Notes: a model not told the origin generated them from the sequence alone. Positions 54,986 to 64,000 are shown, counted from the stretch's first letter. The stretch: DNA of 64,000 nucleotides from Peribacillus tepidiphilus (GCF_009466385.1 NZ_WIAQ01000008.1:1-64000); one strand, 5' to 3'. Program-made: numbers and translations.

Positions 54986-55252
54986 ATGAGTGTTCATAAA
55001 GCTATAACTCAACATGTTAATAACCAAAATCAACTTATCAAAGAGTTCCTTTTACTAGATCAAGAAAGAGAAAAACGAATCGAAGAAGCCATCCACCTTT
55101 GTATATCAGGACAAGAATTTTCTACTTACCTGATCAATGAAGTAACGGAAAAGATGAACGAAATATCGAAAAAAATTGAAAACCTGCCATCAAGAAAATT
55201 AGTAACACCTCAAATGGTAGAGGATTATGTAAAAAAATTAAAATCTGAGTAA
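54986..55252 (+). CDS. DUF2533 family small protein (YpbS-like)
   Basis: An 88-residue, soluble, mostly helical and charged protein (MSVHKAITQHVNNQNQLIKE ... FLLLDQEREKRIEEAI ... MVEDYVKKLKSE). It matches, from memory, the DUF2533/YpbS family of Bacillus, whose function is unknown. ATG with AAGGAGATA seven bases upstream; followed by a terminator. Confidence 0.75.
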   Translation: MSVHKAITQHVNNQNQLIKEFLLLDQEREKRIEEAIHLCISGQEFSTYLINEVTEKMNEISKKIENLPSRKLVTPQMVEDYVKKLKSE

Positions 55253-55294
55253 GCGGTGTATCGGCTACTTTGAAATAGATTCCGATATTTTAAG

Positions 55295-55348
55295 AAAAAA
55301 GGGCTGTCCAATAAGTCAAATTTTCAAATTTTGGACACCCCTTTTTAT
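55295..55348. terminator. Bidirectional terminator (DUF2533 gene / metallohydrolase)
   Basis: Stem AAAAGGG-TGTCCA / TGGACA-CCCTTTT with a loop of about 20 bases, A-rich on the left and T-rich on the right, between convergent genes. Confidence 0.85.
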
Positions 55349-55372
55349 GTTTAGGCATTCTTTTAGGTTTGT

Positions 55373-56305
55373 CTATTCCCACCAAAGTGTCTCTCCTATT
55401 TTTAAAACAGCCAGTTTATTAGAAGGAAGCTGCAATCTGTCCCATTCCTTATACATACGTTCAAGTGCTTCAGGACCTGTATCATCTGCTAGTCGATAAG
55501 CACCATAGTGCATCGGAATCATCGTTTTTGACTTCGTTTCTAAAAATGCCTTTATTGCATCTTCCGGATTAATGTGAGAATCAGCCATAAACCATTCCGG
55601 CTCGTAAGCTCCAATAGGCATGAGTGTATAATCAATAGTAAAACGCTCTCCAATTTCCTTAAAACCCCTGAAATATCCTGTATCCCCCACAAAATAAACA
55701 GATTTCTCTGACTCAATAATCCACCCACCCCAATGTGAAGTATTCATGTCGTTTATGGATCTCCTTGTCCAGTGCTGGGCAGGAACAAAGGTAATTCGTA
55801 TGCCATTATGACTGAATGAATCCCACCAATTCGCTTCCAACACTTGTTTATATCCTCTTCTCGTGAAGGTTTTCTTCAATCCCATGGGAACATAATACGT
55901 GATATTTCCCTTCAAATTTCGAATGGTTCCAAAATCTAGATGATCGTAATGACCATGAGAAATGAGAACAATATCAATTTCAGGTAGCTGTGTTAATGGA
56001 ATCCCCGGCTCTGTTAAACGTTTCTGAAATCCCATTCGTTTTGCCCAAACAGGGTCTGTTAAAATATTTAAACCTGCTGCTTGAATAAGAAAGGTTGAAT
56101 GTCCGATCCATGTGATGGAAAAATGAGAAAGATTTTGTTTGATTCGGTCCATTTCCTTGTTGTCAGCATGTGGAATTTGCATTGTTAAATCTTTTTTCTT
56201 CCTTCTTCTTTCTTTCGACCATTTTAATAAATCTGAAAAAGATTTTTTGTTACTAACATTGTCGTAATTATGGAATCGAGTTTTTATTTTCTTCAATGGA
56301 CACAC
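55373..56305 (-). CDS. MBL-fold metallohydrolase (NAPE-PLD-like)
   Basis: A 310-residue zinc-dependent hydrolase. SITWIGHSTFLIQAAGLNIL, the HxHxDH site VLISHGHYDHLDF, PAQHWTRRSINDMNTSHWGG, VGDTGY and PMHYGAYRL. The HWTRR and SHWGGWIIE segments are typical of the NAPE-PLD/UlaG-like group, which cleaves phosphodiesters or lactone-type substrates. An N-terminal basic extension (about 45 residues) precedes the fold. No signal peptide. Substrate unknown. Confidence 0.9.
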   Translation of the reverse strand: MCPLKKIKTRFHNYDNVSNKKSFSDLLKWSKERRRKKKDLTMQIPHADNKEMDRIKQNLSHFSITWIGHSTFLIQAAGLNILTDPVWAKRMGFQKRLTEPGIPLTQLPEIDIVLISHGHYDHLDFGTIRNLKGNITYYVPMGLKKTFTRRGYKQVLEANWWDSFSHNGIRITFVPAQHWTRRSINDMNTSHWGGWIIESEKSVYFVGDTGYFRGFKEIGERFTIDYTLMPIGAYEPEWFMADSHINPEDAIKAFLETKSKTMIPMHYGAYRLADDTGPEALERMYKEWDRLQLPSNKLAVLKIGETLWWE

Positions 56306-56328
56306 CTCAAAATAAAATGCTTCATTCT

Positions 56329-56364
56329 ATTCAGTCTGAATGTGCGTGAAATATACTTTGTCTA
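56329..56364. repeat. 36-bp dispersed element, copy 2
   Basis: ATTCAGTCTGAATGTGCGTG then AAATATACTTTGTCTA, nearly identical to 52955-52990. It lies exactly at the broken 5' edge of the PAP2 remnant. Confidence 0.85.
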
Positions 56365-56600
56365 CATGCTTTCATTCTATTAGCAAACACGTTTTACTTA
56401 TGTCGGCTGTCACAACTTCCATTTTCCTAAGAGATCGTGTATTAGGTGCGATCATGTGGATTTTGTCTATTTTAACAGCAATCTCACGAATATGGGTAGG
56501 TCATCATTATCCATCTGACCTGATTGGTAGTGCAATCATTGGCAGTCTAACCAGCATGTTTGTAGAAAAAACAACTGAAAGTTCTTCTTTGAGGAAATAA
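56365..56600 (+). pseudogene. PAP2-type phosphatase (undecaprenyl-diphosphatase-like) C-terminal remnant
   Basis: FHSISKHVLLMSAVTTSIFL resembles the middle SFPSNHAML motif in degraded form. It continues LGAIMWILSILTAISRIWVG, then HHYPSDLIGSAIIGSLTSMF, the third PAP2 motif (R-x-WVGHHYPSD). The N-terminal half and start are missing; the junction coincides with the 36-bp dispersed element. A BcrC-like lipid phosphatase relic. Confidence 0.75.
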
Positions 56601-56614
56601 CTAAGGTGGTTTAC

Positions 56615-56653
56615 AAAAAAGGAGCAGATTCATTGATCGTTGAATCCACTCCA
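56615..56653 (-). terminator. Terminator of ppiB
   Basis: Stem GGAG-AGATTCA / TGAATC-CTCC with a T6 run on the minus strand, just past the ppiB stop. Confidence 0.8.
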
Positions 56654-56662
56654 AAGTTATTA

Positions 56663-57100
56663 TTATGAATTTATGATGACCACTTTTTCCATTACATCCC
56701 CATTTTTCATGTTTCTAGCTACGTCAAGACCAGAAGTCACTCTACCGAATACTGTGTGTACACCATCTAAATGAGGCTGTGGCTCATGTACAATGAAAAA
56801 TTGGCTTCCACCTGTGTCTCTCCCAGCATGTGCCATAGAAATTGCACCAGCTTCGTGTTTGTGAGGATTTCCTTCTGTTTCACATTTAATGGTATATCCT
56901 GGCCCACCTGTACCTGTTCCATAAGGACAGCCTCCCTGACTTACAAAACCAGGAATTACACGATGGAAAGTTAGCCCGTTATAGAAACCTTCATTCGCAA
57001 GCTTTTCAAAGTTTGCAACCGTACCTGGAGCTTCGTTTGGAAATAATTCAAATTCGATTATGTCACCATTTTGCATTTGTATGTATCCTTTTTTCTCCAC
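56663..57100 (-). CDS. ppiB: Peptidyl-prolyl cis-trans isomerase, cyclophilin type
   Basis: A 145-residue cytosolic cyclophilin closely like B. subtilis Ppi[41 protein letters not shown] (catalytic Arg in FHRV), [20 protein letters not shown] and the VHTVFGRV closing segment. The GTG at 57100 (AAAGGGAG nine bases upstream) aligns with the B. subtilis start; the ATG three codons earlier overlaps the site. Monocistronic. Confidence 0.95.
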   Translation of the reverse strand: MEKKGYIQMQNGDIIEFELFPNEAPGTVANFEKLANEGFYNGLTFHRVIPGFVSQGGCPYGTGTGGPGYTIKCETEGNPHKHEAGAISMAHAGRDTGGSQFFIVHEPQPHLDGVHTVFGRVTSGLDVARNMKNGDVMEKVVIINS

Positions 57101-57260
57101 TAAGTACATCTCCCTTTTATATTAAATCAGACTATATCATATCATTATTCAATTAACAATGAAATGAAAAAGCTTACTTCATAAAAAGGTTATTTTGTTC
57201 ATATTTTATTCACAAAATGTTTACATTTTCAATTGTGATTTTATATCTTTTCAGTAAGAA

Positions 57261-57290
57261 AGCCGGGATTGCTTATTGCTTCCCGGCTAC
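57261..57290 (-). terminator. Hairpin downstream of the aminotransferase gene
   Basis: Perfect stem AGCCGGGA / TCCCGGCT with a 12-base loop and a modest T-rich tail on the minus strand. Confidence 0.7.
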
Positions 57291-57335
57291 CTCATTAATC
57301 TCTAAAGCTACATTCTAATCTAAATTAGTAAACGA

Positions 57336-58430
57336 TTATAAAATGGTTTTTGAGTGAACTTTTACTTCTTTTACCCAACCAAATGGGTCTTCGAGTTTTC
57401 CTGTTTGGATCCCAGTCAAGGTATCATATAATTTTTTCGCTAATTCACCTGTTTTTCCTTCATTAATGATAAGGCTTTCGCTGTTCCAGATCAACTCGCC
57501 AATCGGTGAAATCACAGCCGCAGTTCCTGTTCCGAATGCCTCTTCAAGAGTTCCATCCTTATAAGCTTGAGCAACTTCCTCCATTGAAATTCTACGTTCT
57601 GAAATCGGTAAACCCCAATGTTTTAGTAGAGCAATAATCGAATCCCTTGTAATACCAGGCAATATACTTCCGTTAAGAGCTGGGGTAACAACTTCTCCGT
57701 TTATTTTGAAAAACACATTCATGCTTCCTACTTCTTCAATGTATTTCTTTTCAACTCCATCCAGCCAGAGCACTTGTGCGCACCCTTTTTCGGCAGCCAT
57801 CTCTTGTCCCTTTAAGCTTGCCGCGTAGTTTCCACCGGTTTTTGCAGTACCTGTACCACCTTTAACAGCTCTGACGTATTCACTTTCCACTGCAATCTTT
57901 ACAGGGTTGATTCCTTCCTTGTAATAAGCCCCTACTGGACAAAGAATGATGATAAATTGATACTGTTTAGAAGGTGATACACCCAGATACGGCTCGGTTG
58001 CAATAATAAAAGGTCGGATATATAGCGATGTACCTTCTTGAGTAGGAATCCAGTCTCGATCCATATCAATCAAGGTGTACAATGCCTCAATAGCCAGTTC
58101 CTCATCAATCGGTGGGATACATAAGCGGTCGTTTGACTGATTCAAACGCTGCATATTTTTTTCAGGACGGAAAAGCAAAACTTTATCATCTTTTGTACGG
58201 TATGCTTTCATCCCTTCAAAAACCGTTTGTCCGTAATGAAAAGTCATGGCACTTGGATCTAATGAAAGAGGTTGAAATGGAATGACTCTCGGATCATGCC
58301 ACCCCTTTTCGATACAGTAGTCCATGATAAACATGTGATCAGTAAAAATTCTTCCAAAAACCAATTCATCTGGGTTTGGCTTTTGTTTTTTTGAGGTACT
58401 TTGAGTTACACGAATGATTTGTCTTGTCAT
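57336..58430 (-). CDS. ilvE: Branched-chain amino acid aminotransferase
   Basis: A 364-residue PLP enzyme (fold IV, class of B. subtilis YbgE/YwaA and mammalian BCAT), converting Val, Leu and Ile to 2-oxo acids and back. PLP Lys in GGTGTAKTGGNYAASLKGQE, NVFFKINGEVVTPALNGSIL, PGITRDSIIALL. ATG with AAGGAGA. A stable hairpin lies in its leader. It could supply branched acyl precursors, but its distance from the HAAT cluster makes a direct link uncertain. Confidence 0.93.
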   Translation of the reverse strand: MTRQIIRVTQSTSKKQKPNPDELVFGRIFTDHMFIMDYCIEKGWHDPRVIPFQPLSLDPSAMTFHYGQTVFEGMKAYRTKDDKVLLFRPEKNMQRLNQSNDRLCIPPIDEELAIEALYTLIDMDRDWIPTQEGTSLYIRPFIIATEPYLGVSPSKQYQFIIILCPVGAYYKEGINPVKIAVESEYVRAVKGGTGTAKTGGNYAASLKGQEMAAEKGCAQVLWLDGVEKKYIEEVGSMNVFFKINGEVVTPALNGSILPGITRDSIIALLKHWGLPISERRISMEEVAQAYKDGTLEEAFGTGTAAVISPIGELIWNSESLIINEGKTGELAKKLYDTLTGIQTGKLEDPFGWVKEVKVHSKTIL

Positions 58431-58461
58431 ATTTATGTCTCCTTGCCCATGTAGCTTCTAA

Positions 58462-58509
58462 ACAGCCACGTGAAAATGGATCATTTTTGTCTCCACTGGC
58501 TGTTTATGT
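58462..58509. promoter_or_regulatory. Leader hairpin upstream of the aminotransferase gene
   Basis: Stem AAACAGCCA / TGGCTGTTT enclosing a second imperfect stem GTG.AAAATG-GATC-ATTTTTG..CAC, ending about 30 bases before the start codon on the minus strand. Not a T-box (no AGGGTGGNACCGCG). On the plus strand it is followed by a T6 run and could instead be a terminator. Confidence 0.5.
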
Positions 58510-58743
58510 TTTTTCTCTTCGTTAATACAAGTAATTTTACTCCTAGCTTTCCATTGTATCAAGGTACATTTACTAAATTTTCATAAAAATTATAAAAAAT
58601 AATTAATTGTTCAAAGGTTATGTCTAAAGAAGCATCTTTCTGTTAAAGAAATTATGGGCTTTTAGAAAATGTTTTAAAGACAAAACCAATCTTTATGGGC
58701 CTGAATACTCCCCTTCTCCCCTCATATTTTCCTCAAAGTTACT

Positions 58744-60240
58744 CTATGATTCAGCCAGGATTTCAACGATTCGATCTTCTATTTCTTTTGCATCTTCTTC
58801 ATCTAAAACATTATTGATAAGGATGGAGAAAATAAGGGTTTTTCCACTTTTCGCTTCTACATAACCAGCTAAAGAAGTAACAGTTGTGATAGTACCTGTC
58901 TTTGCCCTCGTCCTTTCTTTACTCATTCCTTCATTCATTCTATTCCTAAGGGTGCCTCCAATTTTCCGATCGGATACCCCTCCAACGGGCAATGAATTTA
59001 AAAAGACAGGAAACCACGGTTTAGATTGAATATTGAATAGTAGCCTTGAAATTTCATTCGCTGGAATTAAGTTGACGTGTGAAATGCCAGAGCCATCCCG
59101 TATTACCATAGTTTCCACATCCAAGCCTAAATGTGAGAGCTCACTCTTCATGACATCAAGTCCCATTTTCCAGCTGCCTTCACCTTTTATCCTCTTACCC
59201 ATTTCTTTAACAAGTATTTCTCCATGTCCATTATTACTTAATTTCATAAATGGATTTAGCAGCTCTGATAAAGGCATCGATTCATGAGTATACAGCACGT
59301 TTGCAGTTGGTGGTGTGAATCCCATTCTTATTTTGCCTATATGAACAATGCCTTGTTTCAATAAGGATTGTCGAAATAAGTCAAGTGCAAATAAGCTCGG
59401 CTCCCATACAGGAACCCATTTTCGTTCTCTAATTATTGACATGGAGACGGTACCTTCAAGCACAATTGTATTTGTGCCATGCTCACGATACACTTTATAA
59501 CTTTCATCTTCCTCCGAAACAGGTTCATTATTTGTTCTGATCCGATTTACTAACGTTACGTAATCAGTTTTAGGATGCAAAGACACTTGAGCGAAATCAC
59601 CGATCTTTTTTCCAGGCTTTATGTTCACAATAACAGTCCCTGCGTCAAAATCTTCATTTGGGGATGCTGTAAGTGCAGATACCTGGGCTCCGTAATATTC
59701 CGTCTCATCCGACCATGGTAAGTCCTCAGAATACCTGATCGAATCATACCATGAATCATCTCCTACGATATCTCCTTGGATCATACTAATACCATTTTTC
59801 TTGATCTCTTTCGCAAAAGTGTCAAAGTCTTGTTTTAAAAGTGTAGGATCACCCTTCCCTTTTAAATAAACGTTACCTTGTAAAATATTCCCTACTACCA
59901 TTCCTTCTGTTAATACTTCAGTTTTAAAGCGATAATTTTCTCCTAGCACCGACAAAGCTGCTGCTGAAGTTAGCAACTTCATATTGGATGCTGGCCTCAG
60001 CCTGATATCCCCGAAATGGTCAAATATTACTTCTCCAGTATCAGCTGCCCTTACACTAATACCAGCTATTGCACCTTGTAACCTTTGATCCCTTAAAACT
60101 TCTCCAATACGTTCTTCCATTGTATTTTTTTCATCCCTTGCTTGAACAGGTTTGTCTTCGTTTTTTATATGTATGGGTATAAAAGATAATATAATAGCCA
60201 TACAGCATAGAATACCAAACTTAATGTATGGATTAGGCAT
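58744..60240 (-). CDS. dacC: D-alanyl-D-alanine carboxypeptidase/endopeptidase, PBP4 type (S13)
   Basis: A 498-residue exported penicillin-binding protein that trims or cuts peptidoglycan cross-links. N-terminal signal/anchor (FGILCCMAIILSFIPIHI), SxxK in RLRPASNMKLLTSAAAL, SxN in MKLSNNGHGEILVKEM, KTG in TRAKTGTITTVTSLAGY. The large domain inserted between SxxK and SxN is characteristic of family S13. B. subtilis DacC is of this type. ATG with GGTGGGAGC. Monocistronic. Confidence 0.93.
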   Translation of the reverse strand: MPNPYIKFGILCCMAIILSFIPIHIKNEDKPVQARDEKNTMEERIGEVLRDQRLQGAIAGISVRAADTGEVIFDHFGDIRLRPASNMKLLTSAAALSVLGENYRFKTEVLTEGMVVGNILQGNVYLKGKGDPTLLKQDFDTFAKEIKKNGISMIQGDIVGDDSWYDSIRYSEDLPWSDETEYYGAQVSALTASPNEDFDAGTVIVNIKPGKKIGDFAQVSLHPKTDYVTLVNRIRTNNEPVSEEDESYKVYREHGTNTIVLEGTVSMSIIRERKWVPVWEPSLFALDLFRQSLLKQGIVHIGKIRMGFTPPTANVLYTHESMPLSELLNPFMKLSNNGHGEILVKEMGKRIKGEGSWKMGLDVMKSELSHLGLDVETMVIRDGSGISHVNLIPANEISRLLFNIQSKPWFPVFLNSLPVGGVSDRKIGGTLRNRMNEGMSKERTRAKTGTITTVTSLAGYVEAKSGKTLIFSILINNVLDEEDAKEIEDRIVEILAES

Positions 60241-60505
60241 ATGCTCCCACCTTTAAAAACAGCTAGTCTTCTTATTTGTATGGATTCTTTAACATATTAT
60301 TCTGTATGAGAAATAAACTAGAACTCTTGTTCTTAAAAAGAACTGGCAATCTATTTATGATGGATTGAATTATAAGTTTACATAATAATATTATTGGTTA
60401 TTCTTTTTTTAAAAAAAACAGTTTATATTATATCGTATTTTTCAGAAAATAAAAAATAAAGTTCTTTTCACATAGAATGATGTTTTTAGACTATAAAGTT
60501 TGCCC

Positions 60506-60633
60506 GTTGATTTCCGCTCCAGGCACTTGCTTTCCGCGGGGAGGGATGGAAGCCTCCTCGGCGTTGCCGCCTGTGGGGTCTCCCACTTCCCTCTTATTCC
60601 CGCTGGAATCAAGTACCCTCCGCTACAATCAAC
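60506..60633. repeat. Dispersed GTTGATTTCCGC element, complete copy
   Basis: About 128 bases bounded by GTTGATT (60506) and AATCAAC (60627), with CTTTCCGCGGGGAGGGAT and GCCTCCTCGGCG inside; much more GC-rich than its surroundings. A truncated copy lies at 42140. Similar elements are common between genes in Bacillaceae; function unknown. A 91-codon frame through it is not a gene. Confidence 0.88.
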
Positions 60634-61009
60634 TCAGATAGTATCGTTAAATTACACTAAAAAAGTAACAAACTTTACGAAAACAGCCAAAAATAAAAAC
60701 AAAAAAATCAGTGAGTCAGCATACAGATTATTGACTTATTTTAAAAATGAAGAAACTGGATTAATAAATGATTGAACAGAACGCATCCACTTCCCGATTT
60801 GATTTTCTCATTCCATATGGATCCTATATTCAAGAACAGACAGTCAAATACAAAAAGGCATCAAAAACGCGAAAAACTGGACCTATCATGAGCAAGAGGA
60901 TTATTTTTTTGACCGAATGGAAGAAAGGTTACGTTAAAAAAATACCAAAATAAAAAGAATCAGTCAGGCATCCGCCAGCTACTTTCAAAGAAAAATCCAA
61001 ATAACACAA
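60634..61009. other. Intergenic, no supported gene
   Basis: About 375 AT-rich bases. A 61-codon frame at 60768-60953 (MIEQNASTSRFDFLIPYGSY...) has no ribosome site and no recognisable family; it may be a relic. Confidence 0.5.
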
Positions 61010-61050
61010 AAGCAAGTGGAGAAAAACGGATCGTTTTTCTCCACTTGCTT
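61010..61050 (-). terminator. Long perfect hairpin, terminator of ppaC
   Basis: Nineteen paired bases, AAGCAAGTGGAGAAAAACG to its complement, with a 3-base loop; on the minus strand a TTTTGTGTT tail follows. About 38 bases past the ppaC stop. Confidence 0.85.
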
Positions 61051-61087
61051 CATTTTAGGGACCTTTTAGACAACCCCTTGTATGGGA

Positions 61088-62023
61088 TTAGTTTTTATTC
61101 GTAAAATAGTCCGTTAATACAGGGACAATTTGTTTTTTGCGGGAAACAACACCTTTTAAGAGAGCTTTATTGTCCTGTAAGGTTACGTTATAAGCTTCTT
61201 CAACTGCCTCGGTTTTATTACCAAGTGCCAACACGGTTGAGTCACTATTTAGAATATCTGTTACGACTAAGACAAAAAGGTCTAGTCCTTTTTCGTTAAT
61301 AACATTCTGAATGACCTCTTCAAGTTCGGCTTGACGAGAAAGGACATCGTTCACATCAATGGCATTAACCTGAGCAATCTCAACCTTGCTATCACCCATT
61401 GGAAATTCCTTGGCATCCAATGAGATTAATTCTTTTACAGTCTTATCCGCTAGGTTTGCACCAGCTTTTAACATGTCTAATCCGTAGCTTTCAGCATCTA
61501 CACCTGCAATTTCCGCAAGCTCCTTTGCAGCATCAATATCTTCTTGCGTGCAAGTAGGTGATTTAAACAGTAAAGAATCAGAAATAATAGCAGATAGCAT
61601 TAATCCTGCAATATTTTTCTTAATTTCCACTCCATTTTCCTTATAGAGCTTTTTAAGTATCGTTGCCGTACAGCCAACTGGCTCTGCACGATAGTACAAA
61701 GGATCACTTGTTTCGAAATTTGCAATTCGGTGATGGTCAATTACTTCAAGTACACGAACTTTGTCAATATCATCCGCACTTTGCTGGCGCTCGTTATGGT
61801 CCACTAAAATAACTTGCTTTACTTCATTTGAAACAGTTTGCACTAAACGAGGCACTTGTGCATTGAATGTGTCTAGGGCATATTGTGTTTCTGCATTCAC
61901 TTCACCGAGACGGATTGGTTCAGCCTCCATTCCAAGCTGCTTTTTTAATTCAGCATAAGCGATCGCAGAACAAATAGAATCAGTGTCTGGATTTTTATGT
62001 CCAAAAACAAATACCTTTTCCAT
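61088..62023 (-). CDS. ppaC: Manganese-dependent inorganic pyrophosphatase (family II)
   Basis: A 311-residue cytosolic DHH-family enzyme that splits pyrophosphate, pulling biosynthetic reactions such as acyl-CoA activation. Metal ligands in [29 protein letters not shown] and [10 protein letters not shown]; phosphate-binding Arg/Lys near the C-terminal SRKKQIVP. Length as in B. subtilis PpaC (309). ATG with AAGGAGCG. Confidence 0.95.
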   Translation of the reverse strand: MEKVFVFGHKNPDTDSICSAIAYAELKKQLGMEAEPIRLGEVNAETQYALDTFNAQVPRLVQTVSNEVKQVILVDHNERQQSADDIDKVRVLEVIDHHRIANFETSDPLYYRAEPVGCTATILKKLYKENGVEIKKNIAGLMLSAIISDSLLFKSPTCTQEDIDAAKELAEIAGVDAESYGLDMLKAGANLADKTVKELISLDAKEFPMGDSKVEIAQVNAIDVNDVLSRQAELEEVIQNVINEKGLDLFVLVVTDILNSDSTVLALGNKTEAVEEAYNVTLQDNKALLKGVVSRKKQIVPVLTDYFTNKN

Positions 62024-62163
62024 TTTTATTCGCTCCTTTTCATTATGTATTGATTACTATTCCATAGCCTCTATCATACAATTTTTCATACGTATTGTTA
62101 ATAAGAAGCTACGAATTTTATCTAGTAGTTGCAAACGGTTTTTGAATAAGGCAACCCAAAGTA

Positions 62164-63378
62164 TTATACAGTATTTTGATGAGGATTTACAAAGCTCTCA
62201 AGACAAGTGAGGGCTTTTTCAACAAGCTCTTCTCCTCTCATATGCTTAGCTCCTCCACCTTGAGCTAAGAATTCGTTTCCGCCGCCTTTTCCATTTATAA
62301 GAGGAAGAATGATTGCAATCCATTCCTTTGCACTCACCTCTCCATTTTTCCCTTTTCCACATACAATTTGCAATTGCTCCTCTGATTCATTAACCAATAA
62401 AAATACAAGGTTCTCTCCTTTTTCAGCTATTATTCTTGCGAGCTTTTGCAATTCCTGCATGTTTTTATCATAATAAATAGCAGTAATCAAATTTTGTTCG
62501 GATCCTTGGCTTATTAATTCCTCTGCTTCCTGTTGTATTAGTTTTTCTTTCAAGTTTTCTAATTCTTTTATTAAGCTTTTTTCTTTGTCGAGAAGTTGTT
62601 TTACTGCATGCTCAAGTCCGTTTTGGGGAGCATTTAGTAATGGGTTTAACGATGTCAAAATCCGCTGTTTTTCATGGAGCTGGGAAAGTACTCTGTTTCC
62701 ACAAACGAAAGAAACTCGGATATGATTTCTTTGTTTTTCCCAGCTTAAGATCTTAATACTTGCGACCTCTCCTGTTGATTTCGGATGGGTTCCGCCACAG
62801 CCATTGTAATCAAAGTCAGGGATGATGACTAAGCGGATATTCTCCTTGACCGATGTTTCTTTCCGAAGAGAGTAGCTAGACAATTCTTCTTTCGTCACCC
62901 ATTTTGTATTGATTGGTTTGTTTTGTAATATCACATCATTCGCTCGCTTCTCAACCTTCATAGTCTGTTCCTCTGTTAGATCTGAAGCTGCAAGATCAAT
63001 CGTACACAGTTCTTTTCCGAGGTGGAAGCTTACTGTTTTTAATCCGAATATTTCTTCAAATGCTGCAGTTAATATGTGCTGTCCAGCATGCTGCTGCATA
63101 TGATCAAATCTTCTATTCCAATCGATTTTACAGACAAAAGCTTCTAAAGAAACTGGTGCTTCTATGTAATGGCGAATTTCCCCGTTTATTTCTTGTACAT
63201 CTGTTACTTTAACGTTTCCGATTGTTCCGATGTCGTGAGGCTGACCTCCTCCCGTTGGATAAAATGCCGTTTGATCCAGTACGGCATATAGATTTCCGTT
63301 TTCATCATATTTCACATCAAGAACTTTAGCATTGAATTCCTTAAGATACGGATCTATATAAAATAATTTTTTCGTCAT
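62164..63378 (-). CDS. AlaX-type alanyl-tRNA editing hydrolase (long form with DHHA1)
   Basis: About 404 residues; removes Ser or Gly wrongly attached to tRNA-Ala. Editing-domain zinc ligands HMQQHAGQHILTAAFEEIF (HxxxH) and NGCGGTHPKSTGEV (Cys and His), then a coiled helical linker (DKEKSLIKELENLKEKLIQQ) and a C-terminal DHHA1 domain ending GKGGGNEFLAQGGGAK. ATG at 63378 has GGGAGG seven bases upstream; the frame is open five codons further. Stands alone. Confidence 0.9.
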   Translation of the reverse strand: MTKKLFYIDPYLKEFNAKVLDVKYDENGNLYAVLDQTAFYPTGGGQPHDIGTIGNVKVTDVQEINGEIRHYIEAPVSLEAFVCKIDWNRRFDHMQQHAGQHILTAAFEEIFGLKTVSFHLGKELCTIDLAASDLTEEQTMKVEKRANDVILQNKPINTKWVTKEELSSYSLRKETSVKENIRLVIIPDFDYNGCGGTHPKSTGEVASIKILSWEKQRNHIRVSFVCGNRVLSQLHEKQRILTSLNPLLNAPQNGLEHAVKQLLDKEKSLIKELENLKEKLIQQEAEELISQGSEQNLITAIYYDKNMQELQKLARIIAEKGENLVFLLVNESEEQLQIVCGKGKNGEVSAKEWIAIILPLINGKGGGNEFLAQGGGAKHMRGEELVEKALTCLESFVNPHQNTV

Positions 63379-63600
63379 GTTCGTACCTCCCATTGGTTTG
63401 CGCTACTGTAAACCGATTTATATGTAAGCCTTTGCTACGAGCACTATTCAATTATCATACCATCTCTATCACTTGCTTGAAAGCTTGGATTAGGGTTGCT
63501 TTAATCCCTTATATTACATATTGATTATCTTTAAAAATGTTTATTTTTCAGAGAATTCTAGATAAAATATAAGAACATTATGTAAAAGGAGAATCATACC

Positions 63601-64000
63601 ATGAGCGATTTTCTAAAGAACTTAGACAAATATGCTGAACTCGCTGTAAAAGTGGGTGTCAACGTCCAAAAAGGGCAAACGCTAGTCGTCAATGCAACCA
63701 TTGATGCAGCAGAATTAGTTCGTTTAGTAACGAAAAAAGCTTACGAATGTGGAGCAAGAAATGTAATCATAAACTGGACGGACGATATAGTGAGTCGAAT
63801 CAAATATGAATTAGCACCTGATGAGGTATTTACAGAATTTCCAAAATGGCGTGCTAAAGAGATGATTGAGCTAGCTAAAAATGGGGCTGCTTTTATGAGC
63901 ATTGTTTCCTCAAGCCCTTATCTTTTAAAAGGAGTCAAAAGCGAAAGAATTGCTAATTTCCAAAAAGCTGCCGGTACTGCTTTAAATGAATATCGTCAAA
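63601..64000 (+). CDS. Aminopeptidase, M29 family (partial, runs off the window)
   Basis: First 133 codons of a protein that continues past the right edge. SDFLKNLDKYAELAVKVGVN, VQKGQTLVVNATIDAAELVR and KWRAKEMIELAKNGAAFMSI match the N-terminal domain of thermophilic aminopeptidases (AmpS/PepS, M29), which are cobalt/zinc-activated exopeptidases. The metal ligands lie in the missing C-terminal part. ATG with AAAAGGAGAA ten bases upstream. Confidence 0.9.
   Translation, partial: MSDFLKNLDKYAELAVKVGVNVQKGQTLVVNATIDAAELVRLVTKKAYECGARNVIINWTDDIVSRIKYELAPDEVFTEFPKWRAKEMIELAKNGAAFMSIVSSSPYLLKGVKSERIANFQKAAGTALNEYRQ

Noticed and set aside
58431..58743. T-box leader for the aminotransferase gene
   Set aside because: No AGGGTGGNACCGCG antiterminator motif or specifier-loop features; only a hairpin.
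60500..60775. 91-codon plus-strand frame
   Set aside because: Its first half is the dispersed GC-rich element; no ribosome site and no recognisable protein.
60768..60953. 61-codon plus-strand frame
   Set aside because: No ribosome site or family; mentioned only as a possible relic.

Overview
The window reads as low-GC chromosomal DNA of a spore-former-type Bacillaceae (Firmicutes). The evidence is AGGAGG-type ribosome sites, frequent TTG and GTG starts, Bacillus-style families (PpiB, DacC/PBP4, PpaC, YitT, DUF2533, M29 aminopeptidase) and dispersed repeats of a kind common in Bacillus genomes. The exact genus cannot be fixed from sequence alone.

Layout. 0.25-0.93 kb is an exact 52-bp tandem array, followed by mqo (malate:quinone oxidoreductase) and a DsbA/FrnE-like thioredoxin-fold protein. 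4.5-11.3 kb is a probable copper-handling cluster: a beta-propeller-like lipoprotein, a two-component system, a membrane 4Fe-4S protein, a His-rich membrane protein and a divergent lipoprotein multicopper oxidase. 11.4-22.2 kb is a zone of gene decay. It holds broken copies of an amidohydrolase, a DUF421 protein, mprF, an alpha/beta hydrolase, a C39-like peptidase, a Tn3-family transposase and speE. Among them sit an intact YitT-family gene and a cadC-cadA operon whose cadA carries an in-frame TGA exactly at the first Cys codon of its metal-binding motif.

23.4-52.8 kb is the main feature: about 29 kb of same-strand genes for uptake and CoA-dependent breakdown of a carboxylic acid. It has two complete branched-chain-amino-acid-type (HAAT) ABC importers, two acyl-CoA ligases, three acyl-CoA dehydrogenases, four SDRs, a MaoC-type hydratase pair, a crotonase, two thiolases, a thioesterase and a quinone-oxidoreductase-like protein. 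It also encodes an APH-fold kinase with an ACAD10/11-type dehydrogenase, together equivalent to a split ACAD11, and a ComB-family phosphatase. A TetR repressor gene lies inside it, and four copies of an 18-bp palindrome (ATACTAACYRGTYRGTAT-like) sit upstream of four transcription units. My reading is a TetR-controlled regulon for an unidentified, possibly gamma-hydroxylated or branched, acid. It resembles the LvaA/LvaC logic of levulinate/4-hydroxyacid catabolism plus an R-specific (MaoC/SDR) beta-oxidation spiral.

53-64 kb is ordinary housekeeping: aspA, a DUF2533 gene, an NAPE-PLD-like metallohydrolase, a PAP2 fragment, ppiB, a branched-chain aminotransferase, dacC, ppaC, an AlaX-type editing protein and the start of an M29 aminopeptidase running off the right edge.

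Several repeat families of unrelated sequence share a period near 21 bp (two helical turns), and the large array is 52 bp (five turns).
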